Made by a program: the position numbers and the translations under genes
In this document: piece by piece, positions 52,060-64,000 of the stretch
Numbering within the stretch: position 1 is the first letter of the stretch
Layout of the letters: the number at the start of each line of letters is the position of its first letter
Origin: Scylla paramamosain
Taxonomy: Eukaryota; Arthropoda; Malacostraca; Decapoda; Portunidae
DNA: 64,000 bases
Reading direction: 5' to 3'
NCBI RefSeq assembly: GCF_035594125.1
Contig: NC_087152.1
Coordinates: forward strand, 17,682,001 to 17,746,000
Notes under the pieces: generated by a model
What the model was told of the DNA's origin: nothing
Databases searched by the model: none
The model's input: the letters and a program-made list of their open reading frames with translations, nothing else

Positions 52060-55000
52060 GCGGCGTCACACGCGTCTCTCCTCCCCTTCATGTGTCCTCC
52101 GCGGTCACGCAGCCTTGTCACACTCTGCTAACTCCACCTTCTCTTTCCCTGCCCGAGTGGATACACTCACACACACACACACACACACAAACAGCCGGCG
52201 CCGTACCGATCTGATTCATTCCCTGTGTCGACGCTGCTCCCTCCCTCTCTCCCTCCCAGGTGTCTGTGCCTGCATTCCACTCAGCACCGCCTGCTGGTGT
52301 TCCTGCCATCACACTCCGTCTCATGCCGCTACCGCCTGCCAGCCGCCTCGCCCGGCACCTCTGTGGCCGCCGGGACCAGAGGCTGTAAGTCGTCACATTT
52401 CACCTTCACGGTTTCACGGTTTCGCGTAACTCTCGCATATTTGGGGCGTCTGGTGTTCCCGAGGCCCAGGGCTTGGCAAGGAATGAGGCCATGGGGAGGC
52501 GTGCTGCTCGTGCTTAACTGCTCTCGCGGTGTCTTGTATAACCGTGCGGGGTGGTGTGGAGGCGACCCACACAGCGGCTCATATACAGGGATAATGGCCC
52601 GCACTGACAGCCGCGCAGGAGTGAGTGTTGCCTGGTCGTCACGCTCAAGGACCAGTGACGTTGTCCATTTTCTGCCACGACTCCACTAACGCCACAGACA
52701 AGCATGTAAGACTTCAAAGAAAAACATGTTTTGGTGTCATGTTTTGAAAGTAAAGTACCAATTGATCATGTGGAGTTTGTGTTTGCGTGTGTGTCAGGAA
52801 GGATGGCCTGGTGGCAGGAGGGGAGAGGGCGGAAGAGTGGGATGGGTGACTTGTCTGTTATACTCGGCAACACGTCCTCGGCTGAATCTTGTATGCACCA
52901 CAGCCCACGGGGTAAACAGTTTCCCTGCCTGGGTGACTTCCTTCAAACACACCCCGGCGCCGGCCACTCCCCACGCCCTCTGCTGGGAAGGAGAAAAAAA
53001 AGTCCAATCAGAAACTCTTCCATAACGCGGTCAATATCCTATATCAAGGGCAAATAAGGTCATCTCACCTTCAAGTAATGGAAATCACCCTCTTAGGACG
53101 AGTGTGCGGCGGGAAGAGAAGGAGGAAGAGGATGTGAGTAGTACAGTACATTCGTCAAGTATATCCTGCTGCGCTTACTTCCACTGTCTCTCGTTTTATC
53201 CCTCGATCCTAAGTCGTCTGATCTGCTTATAGTCTCCTTACGAAGCCTGACAATTGATAGATCCTTTAGAGGAGTTTAGATTGAGGGAAAGCACCAGACA
53301 CAGTGGAAAGGAGAGTGGTGTGTTACTCGCCTTGTGGCCATGACTCCCTACCCGCACCCCGCACCAGGGCCCAGGGGTTTGGTTGGGCTTCTTTGTGAGG
53401 GTGAATGCCACCGCCAACTCCTTGTTAACTGGCCCCCTTTCTGCCACGGTCACTGTCATCTGTCTTCCCCTCCTTGGCAGAGGACACCATGTTGAACCAG
53501 AAGGATACTCAAGGACACCGCATCTTGCAACTGATCCCCCAGCAGGCATTGTTGGACAGGCTACCCTCGGCTCCCCTCGCCTAGCCTCACATCCAAGTCC
53601 TCCTCTGTCGCTCTTCATTTTCTTCACTCAGTGCTCTTTACATCGGGTGCTCCTGCCTTGGTTACGTTACAAGCTCAAAATGTATTTTAGCTTAAATCAT
53701 ATAAAGGAAGCGAGATACTTCATGTATACCTTGCTCAGCAGCATTTTGTGCGTGTTATTTAGTGTGACGTGTAGTAAGACGTAACTCATTTTATAAAGGG
53801 TTATTATTCCAGTTCATTTCCCTTCAAATGGCAACATGTGTCACAACTTGAGCAGGGACGGCTCTGAATCCACGTTCAGTGGTTGTCTTCATCCCTTTCT
53901 AAGACTAATTCTACTGAGCTCCTGTTCCTGCAGGATTACGGCGAATCTTTTCAGTCGGCTGCAAATAATCTCTTACAAGGGAGTGGAGAGCAAGGTTCTG
54001 AGTGGATGCGAGGCTCTCCTCTGAGGGAGGGACAAAAGCCGTGTTGGGCGATGCCATCAGACGCGTGGTGTCACCGCTCTGGCGGGACTTTTCGCTTTCT
54101 TTCTGATGGATTTAACTTTTCTTTTTTCTTTTTCGTTTTGTGTTGTATGTTAACTTTACAGTTCAGGGCGGGGACGGCGTGGAAGCAGCAAAGGAAGGCG
54201 TAACGTAGCATTGCAGGTCCGACCTCCTCCTCGCACGTAAGGAATGGTGTTACATAGCAAATACCACTATTGTCTGATTCCCGTCATCAAGTGGAGGAGA
54301 CAAAGAGCGCACAAGCCCAGCGCGTCTCTGGCACATCACCTGCCTGGTGGACGCGTCCTCCCTCACGCACATCAGGCCGTTATGAAGGGACCGCGCGCAG
54401 GGGAGAGGGGCGCCTGCTAGGGAACCGAACACGGGAAGGGAGTCGGAAGAAGGGGAGGAGAAGAGAGGGGCTCGTGCAGCAGAGCGTCGAGAGGGGAAGA
54501 GAGAACGAGGGAAGAAGAGAGCGCTGGTAACCTAACTGAGGAGAAACAATTGTAATGACAGGAGTAAGACGTCGACCGGGGAGAGTCTGGCCACGAGCCA
54601 CCACACTTCCCTGCCAGCCCGCCCCTCTCCCTCCCTCCCTCCCTGCCTTTATCCTGCCTGCGCTAGTTAGACCTGAGGAATTAATCGGAAAAGAAAAATC
54701 GTCCGCGTTGACAGTGCAGCGCTATTTTCCTTCTTGCACGCCTTAACGAAGTGCAGATGAAGCAGGTTCACAGAGCGGTGGTGCGTCACATTCATGTTCG
54801 TGCCTTGCCATGTAGAGCAGCGTGGCGTTGCCGTTATGCTGCGCGTCCCGTGCAGAGTTACATGGTCGGGTGGTGCGGGCTGTCAGGTGGCGGTGTAACT
54901 GGGCCTGGCGGTGCTGCAGGTGCTCTGGTGCAGACTGGCGCGTGACCTCTGCTCCGTGCACGCCGCCCACTGTGGTTTGGCGCACTCAACCACCACACGC

Positions 55001-55188
55001 GGGATATCCTAGCTTCAATAGGGGCAGATTTTCTCTTTTTCCTCATACTCAACCGGCAAATAAGATTAGTCAGTGGTAATAGCAAGTCGGCACCTTATCA
55101 CACTTTTGTTCCCAAAGCGGCAGCAGCGTTAAATACTGGGCAAATGTTCTGGTGTTGCTGCGTTCCTTTAGCTCCCTGCTTTTTGTGT

Positions 55189-55189
<1 letters not shown>

Positions 55190-55246
<57 letters not shown>
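55190..55246. repeat. (GT)n microsatellite
   Basis: About 57 bp uninterrupted. Confidence 0.96.
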
Positions 55247-57094
55247 GCAGCCCCATGGTGCGCGGTACGAAAGATGCCCTGCAAGCATTTACAGCAATAC
55301 AACGAGCGAGTAAGTCCCAGCAGCAGCAGTGGCTCTTGTCCCCTCCCTTTGCCTTCCTCGTCCTCCTCCTCCCCCTCCCCACTCCTCGCCCGCCTCACTC
55401 AACACCGGAAGCCTCAGCCGTCCATGTATAATGCAGAGAAACCAGGCGAGGAAGCCAGTGGTGGCGGCTGAGGCCCCGCTACCTGCACGGAGGCGGGTTG
55501 GCCAAGTATTGGGTCCTCGGGCAGAGTGTAAGAAATAATGTAGACGTGGGAGGTATGCTGGTGGTAAGTCCGCTGTTTATCTGAAACCCGAGGTGCGCTT
55601 TCAGGCGTGGCAATGTAGGAAATACCTTGAGCAATACGTGTTGGAGAATAAAAAGTCGAGGCGTGGCTACACAGGGTGACTGACTGGAAGAAAGGTGCCT
55701 TGCCACGAGGGGGAGGGATAAATGACGGGTAGTAAGAGGGCGCAGCTGCATACAGGAAACAGCTAACAGGTTTGTGGGATCTAAATGTGACCAAATGAGG
55801 CTGAAGTCACAGGCGGCACCTACGAGACGAGTTTTGTGACCGGTCTGGAGACAACATCGCCCCCCGCCGCCACTTGTTATCATGTTGAAGGTTGTTTTGA
55901 ATTTTAGCAGGTATGAGACGCGCTCGGTAAAAGAGATCGGACAAGCTGAATCATCTGTGTATCTGCGGCCCTCACACGCTCAGGTTGTTGTCACCGTCAA
56001 TTATTCGGAGCGCAAGCTAAACCTGACCTTAAGAAGAGCCCGGAGATTGCTGTAGACAAGAACACGGCCAGTAATATTTTCTGGCGCTGCAAACATCGTC
56101 TCTTTCCCATGTAGCATGAAGAGTGGCTGCGGCAGAATAAAAGGCGGCCAGACAGCTGCTGCCGCACAAGATAAATCTGAGCCATTTTCCACGGGTGATG
56201 GTATACAAGCGCCCGCAGCACGGCAGGCACCAGCGACACAAACGCAAGAACTAGTATCAATAACACAAGCTGGAGCACCATCAGCATTATACCAGTAGCA
56301 GCACGGGGACATTAAACCAGGCGAGTCAGAGGCGAGGCAGTCAGGCAGCTAACAGGCTTAAGGGGGGAGTGGCCAGACGCGCCATAAGACCAGACAGGAG
56401 CCACTTGGTCATAGCCCGAGGAGGGAGACAAGGGAGGGAGGAGGGAGGAGGAGGGAGGGAGGGAGGCCTTGCGGGGGGTGACACTCAAGCTTCCCTGCAG
56501 CAGCAGCCAGAGAAGACTAAGCCACATCCTCGCCTCCTGAAGTCACACTTTGGATATGAATAACTGCAAATGGAATGGACCGTGACGAAAACTACCCGAT
56601 GTGTAAACATGTCCACGGCGGGTGTCTTTGTCGCCTTGCTGCTAACACACGCACGCCCTTCCCGCATCCTCCTCCTACTCACGTCGCCCCTCGCTTCTCT
56701 TTCACATCGTCTTGCTCCGGGCGCGTGGGGTTCCTGGCGCGACCCCAGCGGGAGTATCAGCTCGGTAATCCTTTGTGAGTGTGGGTGTTCCTTACCCAAA
56801 TGAAGCGAGCTGTTTATAATCCAAGTGGTGCATCGCCTGTTGCAGCCAAGGCCAGCATGCCAGACGCTCTTTCGCCCCGCTGAATCCTGACCAGAGTGAG
56901 AGAGCAGCGTCGACACAGTTACGCTTGCCTTGCTTCGTCGCCACCTCTGTGTCTCGCTGCCCCTCGATTGGCTTGCTCCTCCATCCTTGCCTGCGCCGTC
57001 CTGTGGTTTGGTTCGCTCACCTCGGAAATCGTTGTCATACTCGGACGTTCGTTCTGGGCGAGTCTTGAGGTTTATGTCGTAATTGCATGTCATC

Positions 57095-57097
<3 letters not shown>

Positions 57098-57175
<78 letters not shown>
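57098..57175. repeat. (AC)n microsatellite
   Basis: About 78 bp uninterrupted. Confidence 0.97.
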
Positions 57176-57177
<2 letters not shown>

Positions 57178-57369
57178 TCTGTCGTGACCACGCACCCCTC
57201 GGTGCTCATGCAGGCAGCCCACAGCCCACAGCCCACAACCCACAGCCCCACTGCTCCCCAACCCTCCCTCCCGTCAAGCCCTTCTCACAAATTTTTTAAC
57301 GAGGGAGCCTGCTTCCGCCCACCTCCTCACCGGCACTCTTCCCCGCATCAGCTCCCCTCACTCACTCCA

Positions 57370-57505
57370 CACTCCACTGCCCCTCCCTTCCCTCACTCTC
57401 TCACACTCCACTGCCCCTTCCTTCCGTCACTCCCTCACACTTCATCTCCCCTCTCTTGCCTCACTCCTCCGCACTTCACGTCGCCTCCTCCTCCACGTCT
57501 CTCCT
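57370..57505. repeat. 34-bp tandem repeat, four copies
   Basis: Copies begin at 57370, 57404, 57438 and 57472, exactly 34 bp apart, each opening CACT(C/T)CA and running through CCCCT(C/T)(C/T)CTT...CTCA. The fourth is partial and diverged. Confidence 0.75.
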
Positions 57506-57871
57506 TTCACTCTCCCCGTCTCTCAGTCCCCCCCCCCCCGCACCCGCTTGGTCGCCGCCCACCTTTTCCTGGCCACCGTCACGGATTTGTCTCCTTTTGA
57601 CCTGTCCATCACCATCCGTCTCGCCCTCCCGCTGCACCTCGCCTCACCTCACTTTCACGCTGCCTGTCTGCTCTGCCACCAACCAGCCAGCCCGAGCCTC
57701 TCCTAATTATAGGCCTCAGATCGGTATCCTGGCGACTCCTGCGCTCGGGTCGTGGCGAAAACCAACCGTCCAACCGTCAGTCAGTCAGGGGGAGTTTGCG
57801 AGACGAGGCCCGTGAAATAAAAATATGACGCTGAGACTTTTGCTGAATTTCTCTTCACCAGAAGGCTGGGT

Positions 57872-58010
57872 GGAGACTTGTGGGGGTTACGGAGAGGTCA
57901 ACAGTTGTTCCACACTCCCCACGGGGCGGCGGAGACTTGCTTGGGGTCATGGGTTATAGTGTCTCTGAGGGAGGGAGGTGACCAGCTGTCCCACACTCCC
58001 CATGGGGCGG
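57872..58010. repeat. Local tandem duplication (59 bp and 80 bp copies)
   Basis: Both copies start GGAGACTTG (57872 and 57931) and end in CCACACTCCCC(A)(C/T)GGGGCGG (57910-57929 and 57991-58010). The second copy carries about 20 extra bases in the middle. Confidence 0.65.
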
Positions 58011-58404
58011 CCCTCTCATTACCATATTCACACATCCCATGACGTTGAGGCGCACGACAAATTATTCATGACCTCGCGGCTGGGTTATTTACGCCAGGGA
58101 TCATCAGACGCTTCTCCGGGACACGAGGGAGGGAGTGGCGGCGCTAGGGGGATGTGGGGATGCTGGTCGCGTTAAGGGGGCAGGAGAGCTTCACTGGAGG
58201 TTTGTGTGTTGCTGCAGGGGCGAGGGAGGGAGGACGAGCGAGCGAGCAAGGGAGGAGGGCTCAGGCTTGTCTCGTATACCAAATCTGATGAATGCACATG
58301 TTAATGAAACATTCATAAGCGGAAAAAAACAGCGCCATGTTGATAACACATAAGCCCATACATGGCACGGTGCTAAACTCACGCACGCTAAACGTATAGT
58401 AGTA

Positions 58405-58535
<131 letters not shown>

Positions 58536-58826
58536 GCCAGTGCGTCGTTACGTTAGTCACCAGGAGGGCTGGCTGGTGGTACATCAAGCGCCGCCCGCAC
58601 CGCCCACTCGTCATGTGGGTGTTGGCGGGCGGCACCAGGCGGAGGACAGCGTTAGGTCGGCCCGTCGATATTCAAAGGTGGCGGGTGGAGGCGATAGTCC
58701 GCGGCTTATGATAAGCGGTCGTGGTCGTGATTGGTGGAGGTTGTAGTGGTGGTGGTGGTGGTGTGGTGGTGTGGTGTAGTGGTGACGTGTGGAGCTCGTG
58801 GCCAGACGGAGGGTCACGCAGAGGGC

Positions 58827-58827
<1 letters not shown>

Positions 58828-58878
<51 letters not shown>

Positions 58879-58952
58879 AGCGAAGCCTGCTGAGCCATTA
58901 TTTATCACGGCGCCTCTGCCCACACGTCACGCCTGGTTTGTGTCGGGCCACC

Positions 58953-58984
<32 letters not shown>
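58828..58984. repeat. (GT)n 58828-58874 and (CTG)10 58954-58984
   Basis: The CTG run is followed by degenerate CAC/ACC trinucleotides to about 59,110. Confidence 0.94.
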
Positions 58985-58985
<1 letters not shown>

Positions 58986-59280
58986 TAGTCATCACCACCA
59001 CTACCACCACTACCACTGCCACCACTGATACCAACAACAATACTGAGGACGCACAGATCCATCCCACCATCCTCACTATAACCGCAGCTGCTACCACCAC
59101 CATCACCACCGCAGCCGCTTCCAGGATATGAGAGGCGGGCGGGAGGGAAGACTCAGGGGTATCTCAATATATTAAGAACGACAGGGAGCCGTTAATCGAT
59201 ATAGGGACAAATAGAAGGAATAAAACCACGGGGGAAAGAGCAATAAGGGAAAAGGACGTATTACCGTGTATATGTGTGGC

Positions 59281-59282
<2 letters not shown>

Positions 59283-59348
<66 letters not shown>
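59283..59348. repeat. (AG)n microsatellite
   Basis: About 66 bp uninterrupted. Confidence 0.97.
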
Positions 59349-59349
<1 letters not shown>

Positions 59350-60496
59350 GATGAAAACGAGGAAGAACACGGCTAATAGTAAGGGTCGTGTAACAAAATT
59401 TATGGTCTGGGTGGCCGAATCACGGACTTCTATGGTAGATTTAGAGGCCAGAGAGAGAAAGGGACAAGACAGGAAACGAACTGAAGGGCTCCACTGTACC
59501 TTAACTACATAGATTTTGTGGGAACTGGATGGTGAATTTTAAGCACCAGCGGCAATGGTTTCAAGGATATGGTGGGCACATGTTAAGGTTGGAGCGACAA
59601 ATCCAAGGGTTACGGTGGAAGATGTAATGGTCGGACTACAGATTTAAAGCTCAGGGAAGACGATTTAAGTGCCAGGAACGAGGGGAATCTGATAGTGTCA
59701 AGACGGACCCCTACCTGATTTAGGATCGGATGTTGGAAAGACGGGGCGAAGATACGTGATGGATGGAGGGAGTGGGAGAGAGAGGGATAGAGGGAGAAGT
59801 GTAGAGATGAAGGGAGAGACGGGGGAGAGGGAGGGAACAGTAAATACACGATGACACTGATGAAATGAAGCGTAATGTCGGGGATGGGTGGTGGGAAGGG
59901 AAACTGGAGCAGATGATAAAACAGGTCAGCCGAAAAAAAAAGAAGACTGAAGTGCGTAAGTTTCAGCTCAGAATATAAACACTACAGGACTTTTAATTCC
60001 TGAAAGAGGAGCAGGAGCAACGAACTGAAGGGAAGGTGCACGGAGGAGGAGGAGGAGGAGGAGAAGGAAGCGAAGATAGCGCGGTGAGGAGTGTGTAAGC
60101 CCGCCAGTGTGGTCGTGATGAACGTGATAGGTATAGCAAATTAAGTGTGAATGATTCATTTATACGTTGCCAAACAAATGTTAAATGTCGCTGGCGAGAG
60201 AGCAAGAGAGAGGGAGAAAGACGAGGAGAAAGATGTGGCGTGAATTGTTGCAGCGCGGAGGTAGTGGTGTTGTGAGGCTGCGTTGAGTGGCTAGGTGGTG
60301 GTGGTGGTGGTGGTGGCGTGTGAGGAGCAGGAGGTGTGTGGCGCGCGGTGGGTGGCACCCTTCAGCGAGGTGAGTTAGTGCAGGTCTGCTCTTAGCTCAG
60401 GAGAAGGAGGGAGTGGGGGACTCTGGCAGGAAGGTCATGTATAAACCAGAGGAGAGGGATACATTTCCCCTTGCTCACTTGCTCGCTCCGTCTTAT

Positions 60497-60498
<2 letters not shown>

Positions 60499-60534
<36 letters not shown>

Positions 60535-60700
60535 ACAGTAATACGCGGTGGTGCGTCTCGGTGCGTGGCGCGAAGTCCCGTATGTTGCGGCTTAAGACAA
60601 GAGAGGTGTGGAGTCCAGACAACACAATTATGGAGTGGGGTCGAAGGTCAGTGTGGAGTAGGACGGAGGGGAGCCTTGGCACCGTTCTTGCCTCTTCGGT

Positions 60701-60782
<82 letters not shown>
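60499..60782. repeat. (AC)n 60499-60532 and (CT)n 60703-60782
   Basis: Two dinucleotide arrays. The CT run is about 80 bp. Confidence 0.96.
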
Positions 60783-60784
<2 letters not shown>

Positions 60785-61000
60785 GTACCTGCTGACCACC
60801 ACTACTTTAGGGGCCATGAGAGGGTCAGGCCACAAAACAGTAACGAGCACACAGCGTCGCCGCTCAGCACGAACGCTCAGCCCTTAAACAAGGCGCGCCA
60901 CATCCACGGCCGCTGAATAAGGAAGCAGCAGTGTTGAAATGTGAGTAATGGAGGTCGGGGAAGGCACAAGTTAAGTGGGACCGATCAAAAGCCGTCCGGT

Positions 61001-61060
61001 ACGAGCGAAGAAAAACGGGAGCGAGCGAAGTTTTGTGGGAAGGAGCGAAGGCGTGTGGGA
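61001..61060. repeat. 20-bp tandem repeat, three copies
   Basis: GAGCGAAG occurs at 61003, 61023 and 61043, exactly 20 bp apart, each followed by a variable middle and GGGA. A fourth degenerate copy may follow at 61061. Confidence 0.7.
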
Positions 61061-63039
61061 GCGGCGGAAATTAGCGACAGCTCGCGCCCTGGCCTCTCCC
61101 ATCAGCCGCACACGCACGCCAGCCCTGCAGTCCCTCTCAGGATGCCAGGCGCCAGCACATCCAAAACTTTATCACACTATTTCGTCGCGTCTTTGTTGCT
61201 TGAGTTGGAAATAACTTGTATAGTTTTGGTGTGTGGAATACCAAGTAATGTGGAGTGTGTGTTTCTGTGGCGCACTGAGGGCGAGGGAGCGAGCTAGGGT
61301 GGGGGAGGGAGGCTGTGGGACCCCCCCCTCAGCCACCTGCCCGTCTGTCGCAGCCAGGGCCCCGTGTGGTCGGGTGGTCGGGCGTTTGGGAGGGCGGTCG
61401 GCTGGCTCAATACCGGACCCTCTCACCACCAACACGGCCGCCACCACCGCCACTACCAGTGCCACCGCCCCTCGCTGCCACTCAGCTTCGCCCGTGTGTC
61501 ATTTTATTTCGGTCGGCGTGTGGGTGGGTTGATCCAACGCTCCGCGGGGGGCGGCACGAGCCTGACTTACTTATCGCTCTGCCTCAAGCATTTTTCTCGC
61601 TTTTTTTACTTTTTTTCACTCGAGGGGCGCGGTGAACCCCAGAAATATGTTGTAACGAGACCGAGGTTGAGCAGTAGCAGCAGGAGTAAAAGGATCCCCT
61701 CAGAGTGGGTTTTATTGTGGGGCGACGTGACCGCTACAGCTGTGTGGGTGAGCGACAGGAAGAAGGTAACCCAAGTGGACACGAGAACACTTGTGTACAC
61801 AACCTGGCGACCTGGCTATCCATCCCCACACATATTGATGCCCGACTCCATATTCACAAAGCATAGCATTCCTGTAACGTACGAGCAAACAGTAATAAAA
61901 CATGCACACTCTCAGCGCAAGGCGAGCAGCATTAAGACGCCCCCATCGTTCACAGGCTGAACGCACCCGGCGGCAGTCAGCGGGGATAAAAGCACTTGTC
62001 GCCTGCTGCCCCAGTCACCTAAACACGTGAGCGAAACAGCGAGATGTGAGCGGTGTTGTGGCAGCGGCTTCAGCTACAGCTCCCCTTGCCGCCTCGCCTC
62101 GCCTCGCCCTCCCGCCTTCATGTTTTACAAACATGCCAAGCTAAGATATTCATGCACACATAACCTCGAAAGGCGACACTTCCTTGCGTCCGGCGAGGGA
62201 CTCCGAGAGGTCTCCAAACAGAAACGGAAGCCAATGTAAAATTGCGGAAATCCCCTGGAGGCAAGGGGCCCCCTCTCCCTACTACCCCTCCTCCGCCGAG
62301 GAGGGAGCGAGGGTGACTGGTGGGGTGGCGAGGGCACTGGCGCTGTTAGTGATTATGGTGCGGGGTATTGTTGTCGCCCTCGGCAATGCCAGCCACGGTT
62401 ACCACATTTGGTGTGCCGCGCAAGAACAAGATATTCTCGGCAAAAAGACAGTGACAGGCTTCACCTGACTCGCTCTCAGCTTCGCGATACGTTCAAAGAA
62501 GCAAGCGCAGCAGAAACGTAGTCATGCCCCGCGCGGCGATAACGACATGAGGGCAGCGTGATGTGTCAGTGGTGTAAAGCAGGGCTGGCGCGGTGGTAAT
62601 GGCTGTGGTTGGCGGCAGGCGAGGTGGGCGGCACCACGACCCGCCTGGTAAAGGAGCCTCCAGGGTGGCGCGGGAGAGGGGACCGGGGAGCGGGTCGGGG
62701 GGAGAGGAGGCGGGAGTGGAGGGGAGGGGATAAAATATGAAGACGAGCTTGTACCGCTGCGATCCCGGCCGGGCTGATGAGCGAGCCCAGCCCCGCCGCC
62801 TCCACCCTCGACCTTCCACAAAGTTTAGTTCGCTTCGTTCCGCTTCAGAATGCTTCGCGCCCGCCTGTCGCGGCCCGGCCCGGGGAAACTGGATGATGAT
62901 GGGTTGTTATTGAGGCGGGGGCGGTGGCAGGGAGTGGTGCGGTGCTGGGGGCGTGACGGGAGGGGGCGGAGGGGATGGGGAAGGGTGGTGGTGTGCGGTG
63001 TTGGGGACGCTGGGTCGGTGGAGACGCTGAGGTAGAGTA

Positions 63040-63720
63040 GAGAGATTGTGGCGGTAGTGGTGGTGGTGGTGATGGGGATCGGCCAGCTGTGGTGATGGTT
63101 AGGCGGAGGTGGGGACGGCGCGGTGATGGGAAGGGACGATGGGATGAATGACAGTATTGGCGGGGTGATTGTTGGGGCGGCGAGGACGCTGTGATTTGAT
63201 GATGCCGTTGTGGTTAGGGTTGTGGCGCGGCTAAGGCAGGGAGGGTGACGGTGACGTTGCTGTGGTGTCGACTTGGTGGTGATAACGCCGATGGTGGTGA
63301 CGGTACGCTAGAGATACTGGCAATGTGATATTAGTAGTGACGTTGCTGTGGTGACGGGCAGTAATAGTAGGAGCAGTAGAAGTAGTAATGGTGGTGGTGG
63401 TGACGCACGAATGGTGACGCAGCGGCGGGAAGAGTGACACATTCCTGGATATTGGTCATGAGGGCTGCTGGCTGGCTGGCTGGCTGGTTGGCCGCAGTGG
63501 TGCAAGGTGGTGGTTTTAGTGGTGGTGTGGCGCCTCTTGTTGTGGGGATCGTCCTTGGTGGTGCCACCGTGACGGGGCAGGTTGTTGTCGACGCGGTAAA
63601 AGGCGGTGGTAGTGGTGGTAGCGGTGGAGGGGACGTGGGGTCCTTGGCGGTGGTTGAGGTGGTGGGGTCGGTGGTCGTGTTGGTGGGGTGGCCGCAGTCG
63701 TCCCAGTCAAACGTTCATTG
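63040..63720. repeat. Decayed (GGT)n-rich tract with (GGCT)n
   Basis: GGTGGTGGT words recur across about 680 bp, and GGCT units lie at 63463-63486. Open frames here are repeat translations. Confidence 0.75.
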
Positions 63721-64000
63721 ATTTCCGCTTGACGTCCGTTTAATTGTTCACACGCGGCGGGCTCTCCTCCGTGCTCAGGGGTGAGGGACCTTCCGGGGAG
63801 GGACGCGGGCTAGCTGGGAGGACGAGGAGAAAGGAGAGGGAGGGGGAAGAGGATGTAGAGGGAGAGAGGAAAGGAGGGATGGTTAAGTAGCAAGACAGTG
63901 AGAAACGAAGACATATCACATGTATCTTATGGCTGGAATCAGCGCGGCAGTAAAATTACGAGGTACAAAAAAAAAAAAGGGATATAAACACAAAATTGCC

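Noticed and set aside
53238..53784. Frames of about 130 codons on both strands
   Set aside because: No family recognised, both strands open, no clear splice framing, and no conserved motif.
55997..56312. Two overlapping minus-strand frames with hydrophobic or Cys-rich sequence
   Set aside because: They overlap in different frames over unique DNA, with no signal peptide or domain I can defend.

Overview
The window reads as nuclear DNA of an arthropod, most likely a decapod crustacean. Spliced coding sequence, very long introns, no operon-like gene packing and an extreme density of long dinucleotide arrays (AC/GT and AG/CT, many 50-180 bp) all fit a malacostracan genome. The lineage is an inference from genome style and gene content; no species marker is present.

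Layout. 1-5112 is upstream flank: microsatellites, a decayed non-LTR retrotransposon tail (1506-1740), a possible antisense exon of unknown identity (3530-3685) and AT-rich unique DNA. A TATA-less Inr+DPE core promoter candidate (5113-5147) precedes a 5' leader and the first coding exon (5682-6266) of the single gene I recognise, the plus-strand orthologue of nucleolar protein 4 (NOL4). Its intron 1 runs 6267-39740 (about 33.5 kb) and is dominated by simple repeats, a polypurine domain (about 19,690-21,235), a 20-21 bp minisatellite (35,870-36,490) and a decayed coding-like tandem repeat on the minus strand (37,711-38,540). A short second exon candidate (39741-39819) follows in phase. From 39820 to the end I see only intron 2 or flank: more microsatellites and several small minisatellites. 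The remaining NOL4 exons are not in the window.

The most interesting signal is the junction at 39740/39741. A textbook branch point, polypyrimidine tract and CAG acceptor are followed directly by a perfect GTAAGT donor. This is the structure of a recursive-splicing ratchet point, at the end of a very long intron. The adjoining 79 bp can be read either as coding exon 2 or as a recursive-splice exon.

The great majority of long open frames here are translations of simple repeats (HTHT, CVCV, RERE, SLSL, poly-S/L/E) and are not genes. There are no rRNA genes, convincing tRNA genes, CRISPR arrays or prokaryotic defence systems.
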